Assembly: GCF_001905735.1 (NCBI RefSeq)
Contig: NZ_LISW01000006.1
Location: 131,432 to 195,431, forward strand
Direction: 5' to 3'
DNA: 64,000 nucleotides
From: Streptomyces sp. CB01249
Lineage (GTDB): Bacteria > Actinomycetota > Actinomycetes > Streptomycetales > Streptomycetaceae
Positions 37,975 through 46,385 of the stretch are shown one piece after another; the first letter of the stretch is position 1; each line of letters starts with the position of its first letter. The translations under genes and the position numbers were made by a program. Under the pieces are notes generated by a model, which was given only the letters and a program-made list of their open reading frames with translations, was not told where the DNA came from and ran no database searches.

Positions 37975-38810
37975 CCACCGTCCTCAACTCCCGCCCGGAC
38001 ACCCCCACCCGCCCCGGCCCCACCGTGCGCCGCGTCGGCCTCGTCGGCTGGGGCGCCATCGGACGCGTCGTCGGCACCGCCCTCGCCGAGGGCCGCATAC
38101 CCGGCGCCGAACTCACCTGCGTCATCGACAACCGGCCCCTCGTGGACGCCCCCGCCCCCCAGCTGTCCTTCGAAGACGCCCTCGCCGTCTGCGACCTCGT
38201 GGTCGAAGCCGCCGGCCAGGCCGTCGTACGGGAATGGGCCGAGCGCGTCCTCACCAGCGGCGCCGACCTCCTCATCGCCTCCACCGGCGCCCTGGTCGAC
38301 CCCGAGCTCACCGCCCGCCTGCGCGCCGCCGGACCCGGCCGCGTCTACTTCACTGGCGGCGCCGTCGGCGGCCTCGACCTCCTCCAGGCCGTCCGCGGAC
38401 TCGGCCCCCTCACCTCCGTCACCCTCACCACCACCAAGCTTCCCGCCACCCTCCACCAGCCCTGGATGGACGACGCGCTCACCACCCGGCTGCGCACCAC
38501 CACCGAACCCGTCGAGGTCATGCGCGGCACCGCCCGCGACGTCCCGGTGAAGTTCCCCAAGTCGACCAACGTCGCCGCCTCGGTCGCCCTCGCCACCGGC
38601 GACCCGGACCTCGTCGAGGTCGTCGTCGTCGCCGACCCGGCCGCCACCCTCACCCGGCACGTCATCGAGGCGGCGGGCCCGCACGGCAGCTACCGCTTCG
38701 AGGTCGCCCACCGTCCCGACGCCGCCAACCCCGCCACCAGCCAGGTCGTCCCGCACGCCGTGCTCCGCAGCCTCGGCGCCGTCGTCGGACGGGCGGGGCA
38801 GATCCTGTGA
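37971..38810 (+). CDS. aspartate dehydrogenase-like oxidoreductase (DUF108)
   Basis: 279 residues. N-terminal NAD-binding Rossmann motif VGLVGWGAIGRVVGTAL, followed by the DUF108 catalytic half with KLPATLHQPW, GTARDVPVKFPKSTNVAASVALA and the Asn-Pro-Ala-Thr-Ser (NPATSQVVPHAVLRSL) segment that in aspartate dehydrogenase contacts substrate. NadX enzymes oxidise L-aspartate to iminoaspartate, but no nadA or nadC is nearby, and the setting is aromatic catabolism. It may act on another amino or hydroxy acid. GTG start overlaps the VOC gene stop. Confidence 0.85.
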   Translation: MTTVLNSRPDTPTRPGPTVRRVGLVGWGAIGRVVGTALAEGRIPGAELTCVIDNRPLVDAPAPQLSFEDALAVCDLVVEAAGQAVVREWAERVLTSGADLLIASTGALVDPELTARLRAAGPGRVYFTGGAVGGLDLLQAVRGLGPLTSVTLTTTKLPATLHQPWMDDALTTRLRTTTEPVEVMRGTARDVPVKFPKSTNVAASVALATGDPDLVEVVVVADPAATLTRHVIEAAGPHGSYRFEVAHRPDAANPATSQVVPHAVLRSLGAVVGRAGQIL

Positions 38811-39610
38811 CCGCCGCGACGCTCACCGCCGGGGCCGTCCACACCCGCGAGGCCGGCGACCCGGACGCCCCGCTCCTGCTCTGCCTGCACGGCATCGGCT
38901 CCTCCTCCGCCGCCTTCGCCCCCCAGCTCGACGGCCTCGCCGACCAGGTCCGCGTCGTCGCCTGGGACGCCCCCGGCTACGCGGACTCCGCCGACCCGGA
39001 CCACGCCCCCGGCCTCGACGGCTACGCCGACACCGCCGCCGCCCTCATCCGCGAACGCGGCGGCCCCGCCCACGTCCTCGGCGTCTCCTGGGGCGGCGTC
39101 ATCGCCCTGCGCCTCGCCACCCGCCACCCCGACCTCGTCGCCTCCCTGATCGTCGCCGACTCCAGCCGGGGGTCCGGCACCGACCCGGACAGGGCGAAGG
39201 CCATGCGCGGGCGCGCCGGACAATTCGCCGCCCAGGGGCCCGAGGCGTTCGCCGCCGCCCGGGGGCCCCGGCTCGTCTCGGACGGCGCACCCCCCGAACT
39301 CGTCGCCCGCGTCGTCGCCACCATGGCCGGCTCCGTCCGCAGCCCTGGCTACGGCTACGCCGCCGAGGCCATGGCGGACGCCGACCTCACCGACGACCTG
39401 CCCGCCATCACCGCCCCGGCCCTCGTGCTGTGCGGCGAACAGGACACGGTCACTGGCACCGACGAGTCCCAGGCCATCGCCGGGGGCCTGGCGAAATCCG
39501 TCTACGTCACCCTCTCCGGCGCCGGACACCTCGCCAACCAGGAACGCCCCGAGGCGTTCAACGCCTGGGTCCGCGCCCACCTCCACGTCGTCGCCCGCGT
39601 ACCCGCGTAA
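38807..39610 (+). CDS. alpha/beta hydrolase
   Basis: 267 residues. Catalytic triad Ser94 (GVSWGG nucleophile elbow), Asp213 (CGEQDTV) and His241 (GAGHLANQE); oxyanion hole in LHGIGSSSAAF. It resembles meta-cleavage product hydrolases (MhpC/BphD) and 3-oxoadipate enol-lactonases. As its neighbour is an extradiol dioxygenase, hydrolysis of the ring-cleavage product is the likely role; a lactonase or esterase is the alternative. GTG start overlaps the stop of the DUF108 gene (GTGA). Confidence 0.88.
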   Translation: MTAATLTAGAVHTREAGDPDAPLLLCLHGIGSSSAAFAPQLDGLADQVRVVAWDAPGYADSADPDHAPGLDGYADTAAALIRERGGPAHVLGVSWGGVIALRLATRHPDLVASLIVADSSRGSGTDPDRAKAMRGRAGQFAAQGPEAFAAARGPRLVSDGAPPELVARVVATMAGSVRSPGYGYAAEAMADADLTDDLPAITAPALVLCGEQDTVTGTDESQAIAGGLAKSVYVTLSGAGHLANQERPEAFNAWVRAHLHVVARVPA

Positions 39611-39653
39611 CGACGAACCCCCCACCCATCCCGACCGAACCCAGGAGCATCCC

Positions 39654-40175
39654 GTGCCCATCGACAAGGCCCCGTACGAGAACAACGGCGACCTCGCGAA
39701 GTTCACCGACTCCCTCATCGCCACCAAGGACTCCCGCGAACCCGACTGGAACACCCTCTCCTTCCAGGAGAAGGCCGGCGCCCAGTACCGCCGCGCCCAG
39801 ATCCGGTACGTCGGCTCCGGCGCCACCGGCAACCACGAGGGCGACAACCGCATCCTGCCCTCGGGCGGCTTCACCCTCTCCAACATGCTGCTCCCGCCGG
39901 GCGCCGAGGGCCCCGAGCACACCCACCACGACGTGGAGGAGGCGTTCTTCGTCCTGGAGGGGCAGGTCAGGGTCGGCATCCACCGCGGCGCCGACGAGAC
40001 CGAATACCGCACCCTCGGCTACCGGGACATGATCGTCGTCCCCGCCGGAGTCGCCCGCTCCCTGAAGAACGAGGGCGACACCGACGCCCTGTTCTGCGTC
40101 ATCATCGGCACGCAGAAGCCGCAGGTGCCGACCTACCCCGAGCACTCGCCGATGCACGGCGTCACCCGCGACTGA
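39654..40175 (+). CDS. cupin domain protein
   Basis: 173 residues with one cupin beta-barrel. Motif 1 is PEHTHHDVEEAFFVLEGQVRV (three His and Glu able to bind a metal) and motif 2 is RDMIVVPAGVARSLKN, in which the usual His is replaced by Arg. It may be a metal-dependent dioxygenase, isomerase or small-molecule binding protein. The GTG start at 39654 is preceded by CCAGGAG. Its stop overlaps the start of the next gene (TGATG). Confidence 0.82.
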   Translation: MPIDKAPYENNGDLAKFTDSLIATKDSREPDWNTLSFQEKAGAQYRRAQIRYVGSGATGNHEGDNRILPSGGFTLSNMLLPPGAEGPEHTHHDVEEAFFVLEGQVRVGIHRGADETEYRTLGYRDMIVVPAGVARSLKNEGDTDALFCVIIGTQKPQVPTYPEHSPMHGVTRD

Positions 40176-40933
40176 TGGCCGCCGACGACACCCCCCGCAC
40201 GGTCGTCGTCACCGGCGCGGGCCGCGGCCTCGGACTGGCCGCGGCCCGCCGGATCGGCGGCGACGGACACCGCGTCGTCATCGCCGAACTGGACGAGGCC
40301 ACCGGCCGGCAGGCGGCCGCGACCCTGCGCGCCGACGGCATCACCGCGGACTACCACCCGCTCGACGTCGCCGACCCGGACTCCGTCGCCGCCCTCGCCG
40401 ACACCCTCGCCCGTGCCGGCAGCCGGCTGTACGGGCTGGTCAACAACGCCGGACTGGCCAACGCGGTGGGCGGCAAGCCGTTCCACGAGATCGACGTCGA
40501 GGCGTGGGACCGCATCATGACGGTCAACGCGCGCGGGCCGTGGCTCGTCGCCCGCGCCCTCCTCCCGCTCATGCGGGACCACGGCGCCGGACGCATCGTC
40601 AACCTCGCCTCGGACGCCGCGCTCTACGGCTCGCCCCGGCTCGCCCACTACATCGCGTCCAAGGGCGCCGTGATCTCCCTGACCCGGGCGATGGCCCGCG
40701 AGACCGGCGACCACGGCATCACCGTCAACGCGGTGGCGCCCGGCCTCACGGAGGGGGAGTCCGCTGTGGACATCCCCGCCGAACGCCACGAGCTGTACCG
40801 GCTGAACCGGGCGATCTCCCGCCCCCAGCAACCGTCCGACCTGGTCGGCCTCATCGCCTTCCTCATCGGCGAGGAATCCGGCTACATCACCGGCCAGACG
40901 TTCGCCGTGAACGGCGGCTTCACGATGCAGTGA
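40175..40933 (+). CDS. short-chain dehydrogenase/reductase (canonical)
   Basis: 252 residues. Classical SDR: VVVTGAGRGLGLAAARRI (NAD(P) binding), acidic residue in IAELDEATG favouring NAD(H), DVADPDSV, NNAG, the active site Ser in VNLASDAALYG, Tyr159-x-x-x-Lys163 (HYIASKGA), and the C-terminal GYITGQTFAVNGGFTM. It would oxidise an alcohol or reduce a ketone in the pathway. It overlaps the cupin stop by one base. Confidence 0.92.
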   Translation: MAADDTPRTVVVTGAGRGLGLAAARRIGGDGHRVVIAELDEATGRQAAATLRADGITADYHPLDVADPDSVAALADTLARAGSRLYGLVNNAGLANAVGGKPFHEIDVEAWDRIMTVNARGPWLVARALLPLMRDHGAGRIVNLASDAALYGSPRLAHYIASKGAVISLTRAMARETGDHGITVNAVAPGLTEGESAVDIPAERHELYRLNRAISRPQQPSDLVGLIAFLIGEESGYITGQTFAVNGGFTMQ

Positions 40934-40960
40934 CGAATCAAAGCCCGTCCGCCATCTCCA

Positions 40961-40982
40961 AGCCTGTCCGGCGATTGAGGAC
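40961..40982. repeat. dispersed intergenic repeat, copy 3
   Basis: AGCCTGTCCGGCGATTGAGG then AC; 16-17 of the core positions match the copy at 10406-10428. A partial, decayed copy (AAGCCCGTCCGCCATC) lies just upstream at 40941-40956. It separates the first and second halves of the catabolic operon. Confidence 0.65.
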
Positions 40983-41023
40983 ACCACCCACCGCCCGCAC
41001 TCACCCGCAAGGAGCCCGCACCC

Positions 41024-41818
41024 ATGGACCTCCAGCTGAAAGGCCACCGCCTGCTCGTCACCGGCGGCAGCTCCGGCGTCGGACTCGCCACGGTCCGCGC
41101 GCTCCTCGCGGAGGGCGCCCGCGTCGCCACCTGCGGCCGCCGCCCCGACACGCTCGCCGCCGCCCTCGACGGCCTCGCCGGACCCGACACGCTGTACTAC
41201 GCCCCCTGCGACGTCACCGACGAGGCCGCCGTACGCGCCTTCACCGACGCCGCCGCCGACCACCTCGGCGGACTCGACGGCCTCGTCAACAACGCCGGCG
41301 CCTCCCGGATGAAACCCTTCGCCGAGACCACCGCCGCCGACTGGCGCGAGGAGCTGGAGCTCAAGTTCTTCGGCGTCCTCAACCCGCTGAACGCCGCCCT
41401 GCCCCACCTCCGCGCCTCCGGCGCCGCCCGCGCCGCCTCCGTCGTCAACATCAACGCCGTCCTCGCCAAACAGCCCGAGACCCGGCTGATGACCACCAGC
41501 GCCGCCCGCGCCGGCATCCTCAACCTCTCCACCTCACTGTCCAAGGAACTGGCCCCCGACGGCATCCGCGTCAACTCCGTCTGCCTCGGCCTCATCGACA
41601 CCGGGCAGTGGGAACGCCGGTACGCCGCCTCCGGTTCCCCGCTGGACTACCCCGCCTGGCAGGCGGAACTCGCCGCCGACCGCGGCATCGCCCTCGGCCG
41701 CCTCGGCAACGCCGACGAAGTCGCGTACGCCGTCACCGCCCTCCTCTCGCCCCGCGCCTCGTACATCACCGGCACCACCGTCGACGTCTGCGGCGGCGTC
41801 AACCGCGCCGTCGCGTAA
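41024..41818 (+). CDS. short-chain dehydrogenase/reductase with altered active site
   Basis: 264 residues. The fold is SDR (LLVTGGSSGVGLATVRAL, CDVTDE, NNAGASRM, GRLGNADEVAYAVTALLSP, YITGTTVDVCGG). The catalytic residues differ: the Ser position lies in VVNINAVLA and reads Asn/Ala, and the Tyr-x-x-x-Lys reads T158-S-A-A-R162. Activity as an ordinary dehydrogenase is therefore doubtful; another reaction (isomerisation, dehydration) or a structural role is possible. It has an AAGGAG ribosome-binding site and lies 90 bases after the first SDR gene. Confidence 0.88.
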   Translation: MDLQLKGHRLLVTGGSSGVGLATVRALLAEGARVATCGRRPDTLAAALDGLAGPDTLYYAPCDVTDEAAVRAFTDAAADHLGGLDGLVNNAGASRMKPFAETTAADWREELELKFFGVLNPLNAALPHLRASGAARAASVVNINAVLAKQPETRLMTTSAARAGILNLSTSLSKELAPDGIRVNSVCLGLIDTGQWERRYAASGSPLDYPAWQAELAADRGIALGRLGNADEVAYAVTALLSPRASYITGTTVDVCGGVNRAVA

Positions 41819-41852
41819 CCCCATCCGCCACCCCTCACCAGGAGCACCCGAC

Positions 41853-43523
41853 ATGACCCGACCCAACGGCGGCGACCTGCTCGTCGAGACGCTACGAGGA
41901 CTGGGCGTCGACACGGTGTTCGGCATCGTCAGCGTGCACAACCTGCCGCTCGTCGAAGCCGTCGACCGCGACCTGCGCTTCGTCCCCGTCCGCCACGAGG
42001 CCGCCGCGGTCAACGCCGCCGACGGCTACGCCCGCGCCACCGGCCGGCTCGGCTGCGCCCTCACCAGCACCGGTACGGGGGCGGGCAACGCCGCCGGTTC
42101 CCTCATCGAGTCCCTCAGCTCCGGCACCCCCGTCCTCCACGTCACCGGACAGATCGACAGCGCGTACCTCGGCTCCGGGCGCGGCTTCATCCACGAGACC
42201 AAGGACCAGCTCGGCATGCTCCGCGCGGTCTCCGCGCACGCCGTCACCGTCACCGACGCCGAGAGCGCCGGGGACCTGCTGCGCGAGGCGGCCGCCCGCG
42301 CCCTGACCGCCCCGCACGGCCCGGTCAGCGTCGAGTGGCCCATCGACCTCCAGTTCGCCCCCCAGCGGCTCACCGGCACCCCCGTCCCCGCGCCCGCCGC
42401 CCCGGCCCTGCCCGACGCGGCGCTCCTGGACGAGGCGGCCGCCCTGCTGTCCGCCGCCCGCCGCCCCCTCCTCTGGGCCGGCGGCGGCGCCAACACCGCC
42501 CGCCCCGAGGTCGCGGCCCTCCTCGACGCCCTCGACGCCGGGCTCGTCACCTCCAACTCCGGGCGCGGCGCGGTCCCCGAGTCCGACGAGCGGGTCCTCG
42601 GCAACTACGCCACCGCCCCGGCCGGCCGCGCCCTGCTCGCCGAAGCCGACGTCCTGCTCACCATCGGCACCCACTTCCGCTCCAACGAGACCGCCGACTA
42701 CGCCCTCGAACTCCCCGCCACCCACCTCCAGATCGACCTGGACCCGGCCGCCCCCGGCCGCGTCTACCCGGCGACCGTCGCCCTCCACGGCGACGCCTCC
42801 GCCGTCCTCGCCGCCCTCCTCGGCCGCGTCACCAGCGGCAGTACGGAGACGAGCTGGCCCGGCCGCGTACGCGAGGCCCGTACCGCCGCCCGCGCCGCGC
42901 AGCGCCACGCCATCGGCCCGCAGGCCGCGATCAACGACGCGATACGCGACGCCTGCCCGCCCGGGTCCGTCATCGCCCGGGACGTCACCATCCCGTCCTC
43001 CACCTGGGGAAACCGGCTCCTGGAGATCACCGACCCGGCCACCAACGTCTTCCCGCGCGGCGGCGGCATCGGCCAGGGGCTCGCCATGGGCATCGGCGCC
43101 GCACTCGGCCGCCCCGGCACCCCCACCGTCGTCATCGCCGGCGACGGCGGCCTCGCCGTCCACCTCGGCGAACTCCTCACCCTCGCCCAGGAGAAGCCCG
43201 ACCTCACCCTCCTCGTCTTCAACGACGGCGGCTACGGCGTCCTGCGCAACATGCAGGACGACCACTTCCCCCGCCGCTCCGGCGTCGACCTCGCCACCCC
43301 CGACTTCGCCCTCCTCGCCGCCGCCACCGGCATCCCGTACGCGCGGATCGCCGCCGAGGCCGACGCCGGACCCGTCATCAAGGAAGCCACCACGACCCCG
43401 GGCCCCACCCTCGTGGAGATCGACCTCACCGCACTCGGCCCGATGAACACCCCCTTCACCCCGCCCGTCAAACTCCCCGCCGCCGCCACCGACACCCCCG
43501 CAGAAGGAGGCAACCCGTCATGA
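41853..43523 (+). CDS. thiamine diphosphate-dependent decarboxylase/synthase-like enzyme
   Basis: 556 residues with the three-domain arrangement of acetolactate synthase, benzoylformate decarboxylase and relatives. N-terminal GVDTVFGIVSVHNLPL and catalytic Glu in PVRHEAAAVNAADGYAR; central FAD/NAD-like domain; C-terminal ThDP motif GDGGLAVHLGELLTLAQ...NDGGYG. Substrate could be an aromatic 2-oxo acid, given the aldehyde dehydrogenase in the same operon (2-oxo acid to aldehyde to acid). No small regulatory subunit of acetolactate synthase is present. Its stop overlaps the reductase start (ATGA). Confidence 0.88.
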   Translation: MTRPNGGDLLVETLRGLGVDTVFGIVSVHNLPLVEAVDRDLRFVPVRHEAAAVNAADGYARATGRLGCALTSTGTGAGNAAGSLIESLSSGTPVLHVTGQIDSAYLGSGRGFIHETKDQLGMLRAVSAHAVTVTDAESAGDLLREAAARALTAPHGPVSVEWPIDLQFAPQRLTGTPVPAPAAPALPDAALLDEAAALLSAARRPLLWAGGGANTARPEVAALLDALDAGLVTSNSGRGAVPESDERVLGNYATAPAGRALLAEADVLLTIGTHFRSNETADYALELPATHLQIDLDPAAPGRVYPATVALHGDASAVLAALLGRVTSGSTETSWPGRVREARTAARAAQRHAIGPQAAINDAIRDACPPGSVIARDVTIPSSTWGNRLLEITDPATNVFPRGGGIGQGLAMGIGAALGRPGTPTVVIAGDGGLAVHLGELLTLAQEKPDLTLLVFNDGGYGVLRNMQDDHFPRRSGVDLATPDFALLAAATGIPYARIAAEADAGPVIKEATTTPGPTLVEIDLTALGPMNTPFTPPVKLPAAATDTPAEGGNPS

Positions 43524-44476
43524 CACCCGCCGAGGAGCCCCGGCTCGACCTGCTCGTCCACCGCATGACGTGGGAGGCCGACGGAGTCCTGAGCATCGAA
43601 CTCACCCACCCCGACGGCAAACCCCTCCCCGCCTGGCGGCCCGGCGCCCACATCGACGTCCACACCGGCGGCCACGTCCGCCAGTACTCGCTGTGCTCCG
43701 ACCCCGCCGACCCCACCCACTGGCGCATCGGCGTCCTGCGCGAACCCGCGTCCCGCGGCGGCTCCGCCCACATCCACAGCGAACTCCGCCCCGGCCGGAC
43801 CGTCCACGTCCAGGGCCCCCGCAACCACTTCGCGCTCGACCCCGACGCCCCCGGCTACCTCTTCGTCGCCGGCGGCATCGGCATCACCCCGCTCCTGGCC
43901 ATGGCCCGCGAGGCCGCTCGCACCCGCACCCCCTGGCGCCTCGTCCACGGCGGCCGCACCCGCGCCTCCATGGCCTTCACCGCCGAACTCACCGCGCTCG
44001 CCGGACAGCCCGGCGGCAGCGTCGAGTTCATCCCCCAGGACGAACAGGGCCACCCCGACCTGGACACCCTGCTCACCGGCCTCGCACCCGGCACCCAGGT
44101 CTACTGCTGCGGCCCCGAACCCCTGCTCGCCGCCGTCGAGGAACGCTGCCCCGACGCCCGTACCGAACGCTTCGCCGCACCCGCCGCCGCACCCCGCGAC
44201 GGCGAGGACACCGGCTTCGACCTCGTCTGCTCCCGCACCGGCCGCACCGTCGAGGTCGCCCCCGGCACCTCCGCGCTCGACGCCCTGGAGAACGCCGGGA
44301 TCCCCGTCGCCTCCTCCTGCCGCGACGGCATCTGCGGCACCTGCGAGACCAAGGTCCTCGAAGGCACCCCCGACCACCGCGACTTCCTCCTCAGCGAGGG
44401 CGAACGCGCGGCCGGCGCCTCGATGATGCTCTGCGTCTCCCGCTCCCGCACCCCCCGCCTCGTACTCGACCTCTGA
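43520..44476 (+). CDS. PDR/VanB family oxidoreductase (Rieske oxygenase reductase)
   Basis: 318 residues: flavin-binding barrel with RQYSLCSDP, NAD-binding GGIGITPLLAMAREA and YCCGPEPLLAAV, and a C-terminal plant-type 2Fe-2S domain with Cys267, Cys272, Cys275 and Cys305 (CRDGICGTC ... LCVS). It passes electrons from NAD(P)H to the Rieske oxygenase encoded 250 bases downstream. GGAGG precedes the ATG by eight to nine bases and the start overlaps the ThDP enzyme stop. Confidence 0.94.
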   Translation: MTPAEEPRLDLLVHRMTWEADGVLSIELTHPDGKPLPAWRPGAHIDVHTGGHVRQYSLCSDPADPTHWRIGVLREPASRGGSAHIHSELRPGRTVHVQGPRNHFALDPDAPGYLFVAGGIGITPLLAMAREAARTRTPWRLVHGGRTRASMAFTAELTALAGQPGGSVEFIPQDEQGHPDLDTLLTGLAPGTQVYCCGPEPLLAAVEERCPDARTERFAAPAAAPRDGEDTGFDLVCSRTGRTVEVAPGTSALDALENAGIPVASSCRDGICGTCETKVLEGTPDHRDFLLSEGERAAGASMMLCVSRSRTPRLVLDL

Positions 44477-44496
44477 CCCGCCCGAAGGGAGCCGAC

Positions 44497-44718
44497 ATGA
44501 CCGGCCCGCAGTACCTCGACCCGCACCAGGCCCGCACCGCCGAGCCCACCCCGTACGAGAAGAAGCTCGCCGCCGTGATCGAGGAGGTCTTCGGCGGCGG
44601 GGCCCACGACCTGCCCGGACTCGTCGCCGGACTCAACGCCCGCGACCTGCCCGCCCCCGACGGCAGCCCCTGGACCGAGGACACCTTCCGCGCCGAGATG
44701 CGCCGACTGGGAGCGTGA
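44497..44718 (+). CDS. small recombinase-like helix-turn-helix protein
   Basis: 73 residues, soluble and acidic. YEKKLAAVIEEVFGGGAHDLPGLVAGLN forms one helical part, and APDGSPWTEDTFRAEMRRLGA resembles the 'W-x-x-x-T-V-R-x-x-L' piece of the serine recombinase accessory domain, which is why related proteins are called recombinase-like HTH proteins. It has no catalytic recombinase domain. It sits between the reductase and oxygenase genes with 7 bases to the latter, so it is probably an accessory part of the Rieske system. Function unknown. Confidence 0.75.
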   Translation: MTGPQYLDPHQARTAEPTPYEKKLAAVIEEVFGGGAHDLPGLVAGLNARDLPAPDGSPWTEDTFRAEMRRLGA

Positions 44719-44725
44719 GACAGCC

Positions 44726-45769
44726 ATGACCACCGCCACCACCCGCCCCTCCGAGGTCGCCCGCCCCGGCGACCGCACCGCCGACCGCCTCTTCGCCACC
44801 GGCATCCGCAACCAGTGGTACGCCGTCTGCCCCTCGGACTTCGTGCCCGCGGGCGGCATGAAACGGCTCACCCTCCTCGGCGAGGAATGGCTCCTCTTCC
44901 GCCGCGCCGACGGCACCCTCCACATGCTGGAGGACCGCTGCCCCCACCGCGGCGCCCGCCTCTCCCTCGGCAAACACCTCGGCGACCGCATCGCCTGCTG
45001 GTACCACGGCGTCCAGGTCGACGGCACCGGCACCGTCGCCGCCGTCCCCGGCCTCCCCGGCTGCAACCTGGAGGGCAAGCAGCTCGTCGCCGCCCCCCAC
45101 CTCAGCGAGACCGGCGGCGCGATCCTCGCCTACTTCGGCGACCACGCCCACGCCGAACCCGTCCCGCTCACCCTGCCCGAACCCCTCACCGACCCCGGCA
45201 CCTCGGCGTTCCTCTGCTACGCCGAGTGGAACGTCAACTGGCGCTACGCCGTGGAGAACCTGCTCGACCCCATGCACGGCTCGTTCCTCCACCGCGACTC
45301 GCACAGCATGGCCGAGGGCCAGACCACCGCCCGCTTCCGCATCCGCGAGACCGAACGCGGCTTCTTCTTCGAGAAGACCGACCAGAGCGGGGTCAACTTC
45401 GACTGGGTCGAGCTCTGCCGTACCGGCGTCGACTGGGTCGACCTCACCATCCCCTACCCGCCGACCGCGGGCCCCGGCGGACCCTTCGGCATCGTCGGCA
45501 TGGCCACCCCCATCGACGAGGACCGCTGCGCCGTCTTCTTCTGGCGCTACCGCAAGGTCACCGACTGGCAGCGCGACACCTGGCGCTTCCTCTACAAGAC
45601 CCTCCTGGAGGACCGCCACTGGGAGGTCCTCGAACAGGACCGCGTCATGCTGGAGGACCTGCGCGCCGACGCCGACCAGGCGGAGAACCTCTACCAGCAC
45701 GACCTGGGCGTGGTCCGCGTCCGCCGCATGTACCGCACGGAGGCGGAGTCCCAGGCCACGGCCTCCTGA
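44726..45769 (+). CDS. Rieske non-heme iron oxygenase, alpha subunit
   Basis: 347 residues. The Rieske 2Fe-2S domain has Cys72-Pro-His74 and Cys91-Trp-Tyr-His94 (DRCPHRGARLSLG, ACWYHGV). The catalytic mononuclear iron motif is Asp181-Pro-Met-His184-...-His189 (ENLLDPMHGSFLH). The length and sequence fit the VanA/phthalate-dioxygenase-like single-subunit group; there is no beta subunit gene. With the PDR reductase it should hydroxylate or O-demethylate an aromatic acid using O2. The start is an ATG at 44726 with GAGAC upstream. Last gene of the operon. Confidence 0.94.
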   Translation: MTTATTRPSEVARPGDRTADRLFATGIRNQWYAVCPSDFVPAGGMKRLTLLGEEWLLFRRADGTLHMLEDRCPHRGARLSLGKHLGDRIACWYHGVQVDGTGTVAAVPGLPGCNLEGKQLVAAPHLSETGGAILAYFGDHAHAEPVPLTLPEPLTDPGTSAFLCYAEWNVNWRYAVENLLDPMHGSFLHRDSHSMAEGQTTARFRIRETERGFFFEKTDQSGVNFDWVELCRTGVDWVDLTIPYPPTAGPGGPFGIVGMATPIDEDRCAVFFWRYRKVTDWQRDTWRFLYKTLLEDRHWEVLEQDRVMLEDLRADADQAENLYQHDLGVVRVRRMYRTEAESQATAS

Positions 45770-45790
45770 CACCGGCGGGGGTGTCCTCCT

Positions 45791-45816
45791 TCGAAGCCCG
45801 TCCGGCGATCGAGGAC
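45791..45816. repeat. dispersed intergenic repeat, copy 4
   Basis: TCGAAGCCCGTCCGGCGATC then GAGGAC; differs from copy 1 by one base in the core. It lies between the convergent Rieske oxygenase and marR genes. Confidence 0.65.
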
Positions 45817-45842
45817 ATCCCCGCACCGGGATCCCGGAGCGC

Positions 45843-46355
45843 CTACTCCCCGCCCTCCGCGGAAAGCACCGACCGCTCCAGCTTCCCCAGCAACCGCGCA
45901 AGCTCCACGCACTCCGCCTCCGACAGCCCCGCCAGCATCCGCCGCTCGTTCTCCAGATGCTCCGAGAACAGCGCGTCGATCAGCGACAACCCCTCGTCCG
46001 TCAGCCGCGAGTGCACCACCCGCCGGTCCTGCGGATCACGCTCCCGCCGGATCAGCCCGTCCTTCTCCAGCCGGTCTATCCGCAGCGTCACGCCCGCCGA
46101 GCTGATCAGCCCCGAATCCGCCAGCTCACCCGCCGTGCGCCGGAACGGCGCCCCCGCCCTGCGCAACGCCGTCAGCACATCGAAACCGGCCATCGACAGA
46201 CCCTTGCGTTCCACGGGCCGCGAGATCGCCGTGCTGTACCGCAGGAACGCCCGGTGCAGCCGGCCGAAGACCTCCAGGGGAGCCGTGTCCAGCTCCGGCC
46301 GCTCCCGCTGCCAGTCCGCCACGATCGACGCCACCGCGTCCGCCTGCTCCGCCAT
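45843..46355 (-). CDS. MarR family transcriptional regulator
   Basis: 170 residues. Winged helix-turn-helix of MarR type: FDVLTALRRAGAPFRRTAGELADSGLISSAGVTLRIDRLEKDGLIRRERDPQDRRVVHSRLTDEG contains the recognition helix and the D-x-R wing. Start ATG 46355 is preferred because GGAGG lies ten bases upstream; ATG 46385 would place the start immediately beside the palindrome at 46386-46404. It likely represses its own gene and the catabolic genes from 33.7 to 45.8 kb, and is released by an aromatic ligand. The ligand is not known. Confidence 0.92.
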   Translation of the reverse strand: MAEQADAVASIVADWQRERPELDTAPLEVFGRLHRAFLRYSTAISRPVERKGLSMAGFDVLTALRRAGAPFRRTAGELADSGLISSAGVTLRIDRLEKDGLIRRERDPQDRRVVHSRLTDEGLSLIDALFSEHLENERRMLAGLSEAECVELARLLGKLERSVLSAEGGE

Positions 46356-46385
46356 CCCGGCCACACCTCCGTGCAGGTACACCAT

